64,000 nt of DNA, from the NCBI RefSeq assembly GCF_900142975.1, contig NZ_LT670848.1, positions 3,720,001 through 3,784,000 of the forward strand, written 5' to 3'. This DNA is from Salegentibacter salegens (lineage in GTDB: Bacteria; Bacteroidota; Bacteroidia; Flavobacteriales; Flavobacteriaceae). A model generated the notes under the pieces. It did not search any database. It was not told the origin of the DNA and was given only the letters and a program-made list of their open reading frames with translations. Numbering within the stretch: position 1 is the stretch's first letter; every line of letters begins with the position of its first letter. This document shows, in pieces, positions 35,989 through 44,422 of the stretch. Both the position numbers and the translations under genes were made by a program.

Positions 35989-36074
35989 AACCCCCGGGTT
36001 TAAGAAAAAATTTATATATTTGATTATCACTAAGTCTTTTAGTGACAATTTTTCTTTTTCATAGCAATTTTTTT

Positions 36075-36110
36075 CCCATCCTTAATTTATTAAGGGTGGG
36101 TTTTGTTTTT
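36075..36110 (+). terminator. terminator after dnaJ
   Basis: Arms CCCATCCTTA and TAAGGGTGGG (one G-T pair) followed by TTTTGTTTTT. A smaller hairpin, TCACTAA / TTAGTGA with a T-rich tail, lies just before it at 36027-36045. The rest of the 304-base spacer holds no visible gene. Confidence 0.82.
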
Positions 36111-36292
36111 TAGAGTATTTTTGAAATTAAATTTTCTACTTAATCCAAAACATCTCTCGCGGTATTTCAATATATTTACTTACAAAGTTAGATTTAATAA
36201 GCGCTGACATTTGTGCTGAAATCTTTTGTTTTTTTCAACTTAAATCCTTGTGGGCTAGCCGCAGGCTAATTTAGTTTTACGAACTTTTTTAT

Positions 36293-37222
36293 ATGGAAAA
36301 TCTCTTAGTAGCAGAAAATATTCACAAGGAATTTGGCAATTTTACTGCACTAAACAATGTCTCGATAGCCATCCCACGTGGAAGTATCTTTGGGCTTCTA
36401 GGGCCAAACGGCGCGGGAAAAACTACATTACTTCGTATTATAAACCAGATTACTATGCCTGATAAGGGCCAGGTTTTTCTAGATGGCAAAGCTTTGCATC
36501 CCGATGATATTGCCCATATTGGTTACCTGCCGGAAGAACGCGGGCTTTATAAATCTATGAAAGTTGGGGAGCAGGCACTTTATCTTGCTCAACTAAAAGG
36601 GCTTTCTAAAGCAGAAGCTAAAGAACGACTGGAATACTGGTTTACAAAGTTGCAAATAGAGGGTTGGTGGGATAAAAAGATCCAGGAGCTTTCTAAAGGG
36701 ATGGCGCAAAAAATACAATTTATTATTACGGTTTTACATCGCCCTAAGTTGTTGATTTTTGATGAACCATTTAGCGGGTTCGATCCGGTAAACGCGGGTT
36801 TAATCAAGAATGAGATCCTTCAACTTAAAGAAGAGGGAGCAACTATTCTTTTTTCAACACACCGAATGGAAAGTGTAGAGGAATTATGTGATTATATGGC
36901 ATTAATTCATAAATCGAATAAATTGCTGGACGGTAGAGTTTCAGAAATAAAAAGAGCTTATAAATCCAATACCTACGAGGTTGGTTTGGAATCAGAAAAT
37001 AATACTGCGCTTTTAGCCGAATTAAAAGAAAAATTCGTGATAGGCAATACTAATTTTAAAAGTATAAACGACGATCTTAAATTGACAATTCAGCTAAATA
37101 ACGGGGAAACTCCCAATCAGCTTTTAAACTATCTTCTTGGTAAAGCAAGGATAAATCATTTTGTAGAAGTTATTCCTTCAGTAAACGATATTTTTATTAA
37201 AACCGTAACTCAAAATGCGTAA
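36293..37222 (+). CDS. ABC transporter ATP-binding protein, NatA-like
   Basis: 309 residues. Walker A GPNGAGKTT (about 39-47), signature LSKGMAQKIQF (about 136), Walker B LLIFDEPFSGFDPVNAG (about 153) and HRMESVEELC after the switch His. The C-terminal 80 residues are the regulatory extension typical of NatA/DUF4162 ATPases. Overlaps the permease start by eight bases, so the two form one exporter, possibly for Na+ or a small amphiphile. Confidence 0.88.
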   Translation: MENLLVAENIHKEFGNFTALNNVSIAIPRGSIFGLLGPNGAGKTTLLRIINQITMPDKGQVFLDGKALHPDDIAHIGYLPEERGLYKSMKVGEQALYLAQLKGLSKAEAKERLEYWFTKLQIEGWWDKKIQELSKGMAQKIQFIITVLHRPKLLIFDEPFSGFDPVNAGLIKNEILQLKEEGATILFSTHRMESVEELCDYMALIHKSNKLLDGRVSEIKRAYKSNTYEVGLESENNTALLAELKEKFVIGNTNFKSINDDLKLTIQLNNGETPNQLLNYLLGKARINHFVEVIPSVNDIFIKTVTQNA

Positions 37223-38507
37223 TCTAAAGCTTATAATTCAGCGGGAATATTTAGCTCGGGTAAGGAATAAAACCTTCATTATAATGACATTCTTAAGTCC
37301 ATTGATTTTGATAGGAATGTTTGCCCTTATCGCTTATTTGAGTATGCTTAATAGTAGTGAGCAACGTATTATTGGCTTGTATGATGAAACAGAAATGTTT
37401 GCTTCAGAATTTAAAGATCAGGAACAGGTGCAGTATTTAGATCTTTCGGGGAAGTCTCTTGATGAAGCAAAACAATTGGTGAACGAGCAGGATTATTACG
37501 GGCTCATTTATATTCCTGAAAATCTTGATAGAAATTTTGAAGGCGTTCAGTTCTTTGGAAAAGAATCGCCCGGTTTGGGCACCATTCAGGCTATAGAAAA
37601 GACCATTGCCGATAGGCTCACCCGAGAAGAACTTATTAAACGTGGTATAGACGTTAACCAGTTAAATGAGGCCAAAACTGAGGTACGAATTGAAATTCAA
37701 AATTTTTCTGGGGAACGCACCTCTAAAATGTCTAATTATATAAAAATGTTTTTTGGTGGCGCTGCAGGTTATTTACTGATGATGTTTATTATCATTTATG
37801 GGAATATGGTGATGCGCAGTGTGATTGAAGAAAAAACGAATAGGATTATTGAGATAATTGTTTCTTCAGTAAAACCCATTCAACTTATGATGGGAAAAGT
37901 ATTAGGAACTTCCTTAGCCGGAATTACACAATTCACAATTTGGGTGCTTCTGGCCAGCGTTTTGGCGATAACTTCATTTTATGTTTTGGGTATAGATATT
38001 TTTACGGTTCAGAAATCACAACTGGAAACTGTAGAACAAATAGCACAACCCGAAATTACCCAATTGGTTATGGATGTTCTTAATTTACCAATTCTAAGTC
38101 TGGTTATATTTTTCCTAATTTATTTTATTGGTGGTTACTTTCTATATAGTGCTATTTACGCGGCAATTGGGGCGGCGGTAGATAGTGAAACCGATACCCA
38201 ACAATTTATGTTTCCGGTTATTTTGCCTTTAATGTTAGGGATTTATGTAGGATTCTTTTCAGTAATAGAAAATCCTCACGGAAGTGTTTCTACCATTTTT
38301 TCTATGATTCCGCTTACTTCACCTATAGTGATGTTAATGCGCATTCCCTTTGGGGTGCCGTGGTGGGAATTGGCTATTTCAATAGCAATTTTAATTATCA
38401 CCAATTTTGGGGTGATATGGCTTGCGGCTAAAATATACCGAGTGGGAATTCTTATGTACGGTAAGAAAGCCAGTTACAAAGAATTATTTAAATGGCTTAA
38501 ATACTAG
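37215..38507 (+). CDS. ABC-2 type permease, NatB-like
   Basis: 430 residues. First span at residues 21-43, then a large extracytoplasmic loop (about 45-170), then five spans including LLMMFIIIYGNMVMRSVIEEKTNRIIEII (split on reading) and GYFLYSAIYAAIGAAVDSETDTQQ, a region conserved in NatB and related ABC-2 exporters. Works with the overlapping ATPase upstream. The following MscS gene starts after three bases, suggesting a longer operon. Confidence 0.87.
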   Translation: MRNLKLIIQREYLARVRNKTFIIMTFLSPLILIGMFALIAYLSMLNSSEQRIIGLYDETEMFASEFKDQEQVQYLDLSGKSLDEAKQLVNEQDYYGLIYIPENLDRNFEGVQFFGKESPGLGTIQAIEKTIADRLTREELIKRGIDVNQLNEAKTEVRIEIQNFSGERTSKMSNYIKMFFGGAAGYLLMMFIIIYGNMVMRSVIEEKTNRIIEIIVSSVKPIQLMMGKVLGTSLAGITQFTIWVLLASVLAITSFYVLGIDIFTVQKSQLETVEQIAQPEITQLVMDVLNLPILSLVIFFLIYFIGGYFLYSAIYAAIGAAVDSETDTQQFMFPVILPLMLGIYVGFFSVIENPHGSVSTIFSMIPLTSPIVMLMRIPFGVPWWELAISIAILIITNFGVIWLAAKIYRVGILMYGKKASYKELFKWLKY

Positions 38508-38510
38508 AAG

Positions 38511-39443
38511 ATGCAAGAACAGGATAATTCAGAAACTACACAAGCAATAAAAGAGGTGGTACAACAGGATATTTGGGGTAGCCTGGTAGATTTCTGGAAT
38601 TTTGTGTTATTTCCTATAGAAACAGCTGGAAATACTGTGCATATTACCATAGGAAACATTCTGTTTGTTGTTATTGCTTTTGTGCTTACTAGTTTAGTAC
38701 TTAGAATAATAAGGTCCTTTATTACCAATAAACTGCAGGAAGGAGATAAGCTTAAGTTTATAAGTGTATTTAAATTTATTAAATACTTTATTTATGTAGT
38801 GGTGATTTTGGTGACCATAAGTTCTTTGGGCATAAATATTACAATACTTTTAACAGCATCGGCTGCACTTTTTGTAGGTATAGGTTTAGCTTTACAGGAG
38901 TTTTTTCAGGATATTATTGGAGGGGTTTTTATCATTTTAGATAAATCCCTTTTAGTGGGAGACGTGATAGAGATGGAGGGTAGAGTGGGACGTGTTTTTC
39001 AAATAAAACTGCGAACCACCCGCGCCTTAACAAGGGACGATAAGGTGATGATTATTCCTAATCATAAGTTTATGAGTGATGTAATTTTTAATTACACCCA
39101 AAATCATGAAACCACTAGAGAGGCCGTAAAAGTTGGAGTGGCTTATGGTAGTGACACTAAAAAAGTTGAAAAAGTTTTACTGAAATGTGCTAAGCAGATT
39201 AAAGATGTTATGGAAAGCCCCGAGCCCTTTGTACTCTTCGAGGATTTTGGAGATTCGGCTTTGCATTTTTCCCTACATTTTTATGTAACCGATAGTTTTG
39301 TAGATCCAAAAATAAAAAGTGAACTTAGATTTAAAATAGATGAAGAATTCAGGATCAATAATATCACGATTCCTTTCCCGCAGCGGGATGTGCATTTTTA
39401 TCCTACCCAAAACCTAAACCAAAATTTGTCTAATAATGAATAG
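38511..39443 (+). CDS. MscS-like mechanosensitive ion channel
   Basis: 310 residues. Two or three membrane spans in residues 35-125, with the pore helix region ASAALFVGIGLALQEFFQDIIGGVFII (in parts) and the downstream beta domain VGDVIEMEGRVGRVFQIKLRTTRALTRDDKVMIIPNHKF (in parts), which are the MscS signature. Opens under membrane tension to release solutes in hypo-osmotic shock. The 3' end overlaps the next gene by eight bases. Confidence 0.9.
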   Translation: MQEQDNSETTQAIKEVVQQDIWGSLVDFWNFVLFPIETAGNTVHITIGNILFVVIAFVLTSLVLRIIRSFITNKLQEGDKLKFISVFKFIKYFIYVVVILVTISSLGINITILLTASAALFVGIGLALQEFFQDIIGGVFIILDKSLLVGDVIEMEGRVGRVFQIKLRTTRALTRDDKVMIIPNHKFMSDVIFNYTQNHETTREAVKVGVAYGSDTKKVEKVLLKCAKQIKDVMESPEPFVLFEDFGDSALHFSLHFYVTDSFVDPKIKSELRFKIDEEFRINNITIPFPQRDVHFYPTQNLNQNLSNNE

Positions 39444-40344
39444 GACCTTTAAATTTATAGGTTTCCTTTTGTTGGGGGTTGTAACTTTTCCGGCGATGGC
39501 ACAATCTACAGATTTGGCCCGAATAGAATACACTTATTTTCCGCAGTCAAATTCAGATAATTCTTTTAGAAGGTTTAGAACATTTGTGAATTTTCCCATT
39601 AAACTTAATGATAATGACGCGTATCTAATTCCTGGAGTGGAATACAGAAATGTGAATTTTAGGTACAGAAATGATGAAGCTTTTTCTACCAATAATCTAG
39701 ACCGTTTCCAATCATTCACCGGAAAAATAGGATATACTTTTAAAATGAACGATTTATGGCGATTTGGAGCCGAAACAGGAGTGAAGATTGCTTCTAACTT
39801 TGCTACCAGTGAGTTAGTAAAAGACGATTTTATTTATACCGGTTCAGTATATTTCATAAAGATTAAAGAAGACCAGCGTTATGTAGAGCCCTGGCGTTTA
39901 ATTTTGGGATTAAGTTATTCTACAACAACAGGTTTTCCGTTTCCACTTCCAGTGATTAATTATTATAAACGTTTTGATGAAAAATGGTCTTACGGTTTAG
40001 GAATTCCTAAAACAAACCTTGTGCATTACTTTAATGATAAGCACCAAGTCCAGGGTTTTGTGACTTTAGATGGATTTTTTGCTAATGTTCAGCAAAATTT
40101 TAATCCGTACCCCAAAACTAATCCCAATGCTAATAGGCTTGCCGAAAGTATGTCTATGACCATTGTTTTAAGCGGTTTGGGATATCAATATAACTTTACC
40201 GATCATATTTCATTCTATGCCTATGCCGGTTATACGCTTATTAATGATATTCGATTAAGAGATAATGACAGGGAAGACCTGTACACTATAGACGAAAACA
40301 ATACATTCTACGCCCGTAGCGGCTTAAAATTTAGTATTTTATAA
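39436..40344 (+). CDS. DUF6268-like outer-membrane beta-barrel protein
   Basis: 302 residues with a signal peptide ending FPAMAQ. Alternating aromatic/polar strands through the chain (YRNVNFRYRNDEAF, GLGYQYNFTDHISFYAYAGYTL) and a final strand FYARSGLKFSIL support an outer-membrane barrel. The family call DUF6268 is from general pattern. Overlaps the MscS gene and is one base from the regulator gene, so it is part of the same run. Function unknown. Confidence 0.65.
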   Translation: MNRTFKFIGFLLLGVVTFPAMAQSTDLARIEYTYFPQSNSDNSFRRFRTFVNFPIKLNDNDAYLIPGVEYRNVNFRYRNDEAFSTNNLDRFQSFTGKIGYTFKMNDLWRFGAETGVKIASNFATSELVKDDFIYTGSVYFIKIKEDQRYVEPWRLILGLSYSTTTGFPFPLPVINYYKRFDEKWSYGLGIPKTNLVHYFNDKHQVQGFVTLDGFFANVQQNFNPYPKTNPNANRLAESMSMTIVLSGLGYQYNFTDHISFYAYAGYTLINDIRLRDNDREDLYTIDENNTFYARSGLKFSIL

Positions 40345-40345
40345 T

Positions 40346-41512
40346 ATGGCAAGTATTTTATTAATTGAAGACGAAGCAGCAATAAGAAGGGTTTTAGTAA
40401 AAATCCTTACTGAAGAGAGCAAAAATTATGAAGTTGAAGAAGCGGCAGATGGTCTTGAAGGCATTGAAAAGATAAAAGATCAGGATTTTGATCTGGTGCT
40501 TTGCGATATCAAAATGCCCAAAATGGATGGGGTAGAAGTCCTGGAGGCTATTATGAGAATTAAGCCTGAAATCCCTGTGGTGATGATTTCCGGTCACGGA
40601 GATCTTGAAACTGCTGTGAATACTATGAAAATGGGCGCTTTTGATTATATAGCTAAACCACCAGATCTTAACCGACTTTTAAATACGGTAAGAAATGCTT
40701 TAGACCGAAAAGAACTGGTATTAGAGAATACGCGTCTCAAGAAGAAAGTAAGCAAGAATTTTGAAATGATTGGCGAATCTGAAGAAATTCACCTAATCAA
40801 AGAACTTATAGAAAAAGTTGCTCCTACAGATGCTCGTGTTCTTATCACCGGCCAAAATGGTACGGGAAAAGAATTGGTAGCTCACTGGTTGCATCAAAAA
40901 AGCGACAGGTCTAAAGGGCCAATGGTAGAGGTGAACTGCGCGGCTATCCCTTCCGAATTAATAGAAAGTGAACTTTTTGGGCACGTGAAAGGGGCTTTTA
41001 CTTCCGCTAATAAAGATCGTGCCGGTAAATTTGAAGTTGCCAACGGCGGAACTATTTTCCTTGATGAAATTGGTGATATGAGCCTTTCGGCACAAGCTAA
41101 AGTTTTACGGGCACTTCAGGAAAATAAAATTTCACGGGTAGGAAGTGGCAAAGATATTAAGGTAGATGTTCGCGTGGTTGCGGCAACAAATAAAGATCTC
41201 AAAAAGGAAATTGAAGAAAAGAAATTCAGGGAAGACCTTTATCACAGGCTGGCGGTGATTTTAATTGAAGTGCCGTCTCTAAACGAACGTCGTGAAGATA
41301 TCCCGCTGCTTATAGATTATTTTAGCGAAAAGATATCTGCGGAACATGGTTCTGGTAAAAAAGAATTTACCGAAGATGCCTTAAAGATCCTTAAAGATTA
41401 CGATTGGCGCGGAAATATACGTGAGCTGCGAAACGTAGTAGAACGCCTTATTATTCTTGGGGGTGAAAAGATAACCGAAGAAGACGTAAAACTCTTTGGA
41501 AGCAAATTTTAA
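40346..41512 (+). CDS. NtrC-like response regulator lacking a DNA-binding domain
   Basis: 388 residues. Receiver domain 1-120 with phospho-acceptor Asp54 (LCDIKMPK). AAA+ domain about 140-375: Walker A GQNGTGKE (169-176), Walker B GTIFLDEIGD (235-244), and the ELFGHVKGAFTSA loop (209-221) where the usual GAFTGA reads GAFTSA. The chain ends at EDVKLFGSKF with no Fis-type helix-turn-helix. It may activate sigma-54 polymerase from solution or act on another target. Last gene of the 36293-41512 run; no histidine kinase is adjacent. Confidence 0.88.
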   Translation: MASILLIEDEAAIRRVLVKILTEESKNYEVEEAADGLEGIEKIKDQDFDLVLCDIKMPKMDGVEVLEAIMRIKPEIPVVMISGHGDLETAVNTMKMGAFDYIAKPPDLNRLLNTVRNALDRKELVLENTRLKKKVSKNFEMIGESEEIHLIKELIEKVAPTDARVLITGQNGTGKELVAHWLHQKSDRSKGPMVEVNCAAIPSELIESELFGHVKGAFTSANKDRAGKFEVANGGTIFLDEIGDMSLSAQAKVLRALQENKISRVGSGKDIKVDVRVVAATNKDLKKEIEEKKFREDLYHRLAVILIEVPSLNERREDIPLLIDYFSEKISAEHGSGKKEFTEDALKILKDYDWRGNIRELRNVVERLIILGGEKITEEDVKLFGSKF

Positions 41513-41521
41513 ACTATAAAC

Positions 41522-42124
41522 TTATTGATTTTCGCTGTGAGGCGGCGGATTATACCTTAAAAAGTACATCGTATCGCCACTCGGGTGTTGCCATTCGTGG
41601 AATAACTCAAACCCGAAGCGTTGATAAACCAGGGCGTTTTTGCGCATTCTCGTTTCAGCATAAAGCGGGATTTGGAATTCTTTGGCCTTTCTATAAAATT
41701 CGTCTTTCATCTCCTTGCCAACCTGGGTGTCGGCACCACGGGATTCGGCTAAGATCCCCCAAAACCAGCAGTATAGATATTCGCTTTCTTGTGGGCGTTG
41801 TTTTTTAATGTAATTCTGGTTTTTTACGATTGTATAAGCGTTTTTTACCCCGGTTACATTTAATACCAGGCCAATTTGAGACCGTATATCTTTTAGGAAA
41901 TTATCGTCTTTCTTGCTGGTCTTAAATAAAATAGCAATTCCCATTCGGTTTTTAGAAATAATAAGCGCATCTTTTTCAATGGCCTTTTCCACCATATGCG
42001 TGGCAAGATATTCAAAACGTTTATGGCGGTTTCCTGCCTTTTTTACAATATCCATAGAGGACGGGATTTCCTTTAAAAGACTGGTAACCTTCGTGATGAT
42101 CTCTTCTTTCTCTGCTTTGTTCAA
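41522..42124 (-). CDS. GNAT family N-acetyltransferase
   Basis: 200 residues. The C-terminal half carries the GNAT acetyl-CoA region with the family's ending pattern (IPLYAETRMRKNALVYQRFGFELFHEW, in parts): a residue-rich strand, then neighbours-helix, then the GF strand. The N-terminal half (MGIAILFKTS, IGLVLNVTGV) is poorly conserved. Substrate unknown. Converges on the regulator gene with a nine-base gap. Confidence 0.7.
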   Translation of the reverse strand: MNKAEKEEIITKVTSLLKEIPSSMDIVKKAGNRHKRFEYLATHMVEKAIEKDALIISKNRMGIAILFKTSKKDDNFLKDIRSQIGLVLNVTGVKNAYTIVKNQNYIKKQRPQESEYLYCWFWGILAESRGADTQVGKEMKDEFYRKAKEFQIPLYAETRMRKNALVYQRFGFELFHEWQHPSGDTMYFLRYNPPPHSENQ

Positions 42125-42210
42125 ACTGCTACAATTTAGCGGCGAAGATATAAAATTTATCTTTTTTGAAGCTGATTAAAGGCGGCTATAAATGATATGT
42201 AATTTTCATA

Positions 42211-42354
42211 TTATTCAGGCTCTTTGTTTATAAATAGCAGTTCGTTAATGTCAGGTAAAAATCCATTTCCAGGATTTAATGTTTTTATTTGACTGAAAAT
42301 CACGTATTTATTTTTTTTCTGGTTTATGTATAATCCAATCTTGGTGCTAATTTT
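42211..42354 (-). pseudogene. coding-like fragment without a start
   Basis: An open stretch of 47 codons ending in TAA reads KTLNPGNGFLPDINELLF near its middle and looks protein-like, but it is bounded upstream by a TAG and has no start codon. It may be the tail of a lost gene. Nothing else was recognised in the 428-base spacer 42125-42552. Confidence 0.25.
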
Positions 42355-42552
42355 CTAAAACTGCAACAGGTTTGTATAATTAGAAAGATGAATCTTACAA
42401 AAGCTGACAAGGTTTGAAGACCTCACTTTTTTACCCGACAACAATATTTATTTAATAATTTTAAGGCCCCGGAGTTTCTACTTTGTAATTCTTTTTCCGA
42501 AAAATAGACCTAAGCATTGTAACTTTACAAGTTAATTAATCATTAAAAAAAA

Positions 42553-43416
42553 TTGCATTCTCAAAATATTCATAAAAACCCGTATGATCTTGATGCTCTC
42601 ACTGGTAGTCATAAACCTTTGAGTGCATTTGTTTTTACAAATAAATTTGGAACAAAGACAATAAACTTCTCAGATCCACAAGCGGTCTTGCATTTGAACA
42701 AGGCTTTATTAAAGCACCACTACGGTTTATTAGAGTGGGGAATACCGGAAAACTATTTATGCCCTCCCATTCCCGGCAGGGCAAATTATATTCATCATCT
42801 TAATGATTTGATATCAAAAGATGAAAGGATAAAAGAAGAAGTAAAAGGACTGGATATTGGGATGGGAGCAAATTGTATCTATCCCATCCTGGGTGCCAAA
42901 ATTTATAATTGGAAAATGACCGGTGCAGATATTGATCTCCCTGCAGTATATTCAGCCACTAAGATCCTGAAGTCCAATCCAGATTTAGAAAATTTTGTTA
43001 ACATAAGGCATCAAAAGGACCGGTCAAACATTTTTAAAGGAATAGTGAAAGAAGGGGAATGCTATAATTTTAGTATGTGTAATCCTCCGTTTTATGAATC
43101 CCAAGAAGCGGCCAGAAAAGCAAATTTGCAAAAAAGAGAGAACATAGGTTCATCCTCTTTTCCTCTCAATTTCGGCGGACAGGCTAACGAATTGTGGTGT
43201 AATGGTGGGGAAGCTTTGTTCGTAAAACGGATGATCAAAGAAAGTGTACATTTTAAAACCCAGATAGGGTGGTTTACTTCTCTTATTTCCCAAAAACAAA
43301 ATCTTCCGAAATTAATTAAACAACTTACTAAGTTAAATGCATCACATCAAGTAAAAGATATGGAAACCGGAAATAAAAAAACCAGATTGCTTGCGTGGAG
43401 ATGGAAAAACTGGTAA
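42553..43416 (+). CDS. rlmF: 23S rRNA (adenine1618-N6)-methyltransferase
   Basis: 287 residues, TTG start. The N-terminus HKNPYDLDALTGSHKPLSAF fits RlmF. SAM-binding region LDIGMGANCIYPILGA (about residues 98-113) and the N6-adenine catalytic motif NPPFYESQEAA (about 177-187). Methylates A1618 of 23S rRNA. Monocistronic, with no clear terminator. Confidence 0.9.
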   Translation: MHSQNIHKNPYDLDALTGSHKPLSAFVFTNKFGTKTINFSDPQAVLHLNKALLKHHYGLLEWGIPENYLCPPIPGRANYIHHLNDLISKDERIKEEVKGLDIGMGANCIYPILGAKIYNWKMTGADIDLPAVYSATKILKSNPDLENFVNIRHQKDRSNIFKGIVKEGECYNFSMCNPPFYESQEAARKANLQKRENIGSSSFPLNFGGQANELWCNGGEALFVKRMIKESVHFKTQIGWFTSLISQKQNLPKLIKQLTKLNASHQVKDMETGNKKTRLLAWRWKNW

Positions 43417-43608
43417 ATCCTTCTTAGATCTTCTCTAAAGTAGCATTACAAGAAAATGGGCAATGTCGCAAAAAAATCAAATAATTTCTTAAGGATGTTT
43501 CTCCTAACTTTCTTAACAATCCTGTTAAACCCTTCTAAAACTTTGACTAATTTGGCTTAGTTGCTGCAGATGCTACAGTATCTTGGTATCTAATTGAAAC
43601 TAAAAATT

Positions 43609-44088
43609 ATGAAGACCACAAGAGAAGAAGCCAAGGAAGAAAGTCATAAAAACCTTGTTGATGATTTGCAGGAGCTGCTGGAAAAAAATTACAATGCTGA
43701 AAAAGGATTTAAAAATGCTATGGAGGGCAGGAAGCACTCTGGCTTAAAACAATTCCTAAAAAAACAGTCATTGCAAAAAGACCAATTCGTGACTGAACTG
43801 GAGCATTTGATTCGTTCTTTAAATGACGTGCCAAAAGAAAAAGGAAGTACCAAGGGTGACCTTCACCGTACATGGATGGATATAAAAACCGCATTGAGCA
43901 GCAACAAAGATGAAGCTTTACTTGAGGAATGTATTCGTGGAGAAAAGGCCAGTAAGAAGGAGTATGAAAAAAAATTAAAGGAAAGTTATTATACGCCTGA
44001 AGTAACCAGGATCATAACAGCGCAACTTGAGGAAATTAATAACACCCTGGCTAAAGTGAAAACTTTGGAAGACCTTGCTGATGATTAA
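43609..44088 (+). CDS. PA2169 family (DUF2383) four-helix protein
   Basis: 159 residues from the ATG at 43609. Helical throughout, with KNLVDDLQELLEKNYNAEKGF, MKQ-type helix KHSGLKQFLKKQSLQKDQFV, DLHRTWMDIKTALS and EEINNTLAKVKTLEDL (in parts), the ferritin-like DUF2383 layout. Members are often induced by general stress; the role is unknown. A decayed universal stress protein gene lies just downstream, in keeping with a former stress-gene cluster. Confidence 0.8.
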   Translation: MKTTREEAKEESHKNLVDDLQELLEKNYNAEKGFKNAMEGRKHSGLKQFLKKQSLQKDQFVTELEHLIRSLNDVPKEKGSTKGDLHRTWMDIKTALSSNKDEALLEECIRGEKASKKEYEKKLKESYYTPEVTRIITAQLEEINNTLAKVKTLEDLADD

Positions 44089-44109
44089 GCATCAAAACCA
44101 ATGATTCCA

Positions 44110-44142
44110 AGCTCTGCAGACTTTGCAGGGCTTTTTTGTTTT
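44110..44142 (+). terminator. terminator after the DUF2383 gene
   Basis: Arms AGCTCTGCA and TGCAGGGCT (one G-T pair) followed by TTTTTTGTTTTT. Confidence 0.85.
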
Positions 44143-44189
44143 TACATTTCTTTTTTGACAGGCACCATATATACATGAATTTTAGTTTT

Positions 44190-44338
44190 TTAAAGAACAC
44201 TGGATGCAATAGTTCCCATAATAATAAGGTAGGCATTTCATTCATCGGTATAATCGAGAATTGTCTTTGAAGCATCTCCTTCTGCAAAGTGAGTTGAGAC
44301 ATTAGGATCATTTAAATGTGCGGTTAGGCTTAATCTGT
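44190..44338 (-). pseudogene. remnant of a universal stress protein (UspA) gene
   Basis: On the - strand the frame reads THRLSLTAHLNDPNVSTHF, AEGDASKTILDYTDE, an in-frame TGA, then NAYLIIMGTIASSVL and a TAA. The order H..., eGdas.tIl.y, LIIMGT is that of the C-terminal part of UspA domains. The front half and the glycine-rich ATP loop are missing, and two stops interrupt it, so it is a decayed fragment. It lies between the DUF2383 terminator and an IS4-type insertion. Confidence 0.6.
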
Positions 44339-44411
44339 GGGTTTAAAAATTTTAACCTGTGAGGTGGTTAGAACGCGTAGGTTGATTCCTCTCAAATTGA
44401 AGAGGAATTTA

Positions 44412-44421
44412 AATGAACGAT
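44412..44421. repeat. target-site duplication, left copy
   Basis: AATGAACGAT, repeated exactly at 45731-45740 on the other side of the IS4-type element. Confidence 0.8.
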
Positions 44422-44422
44422 T

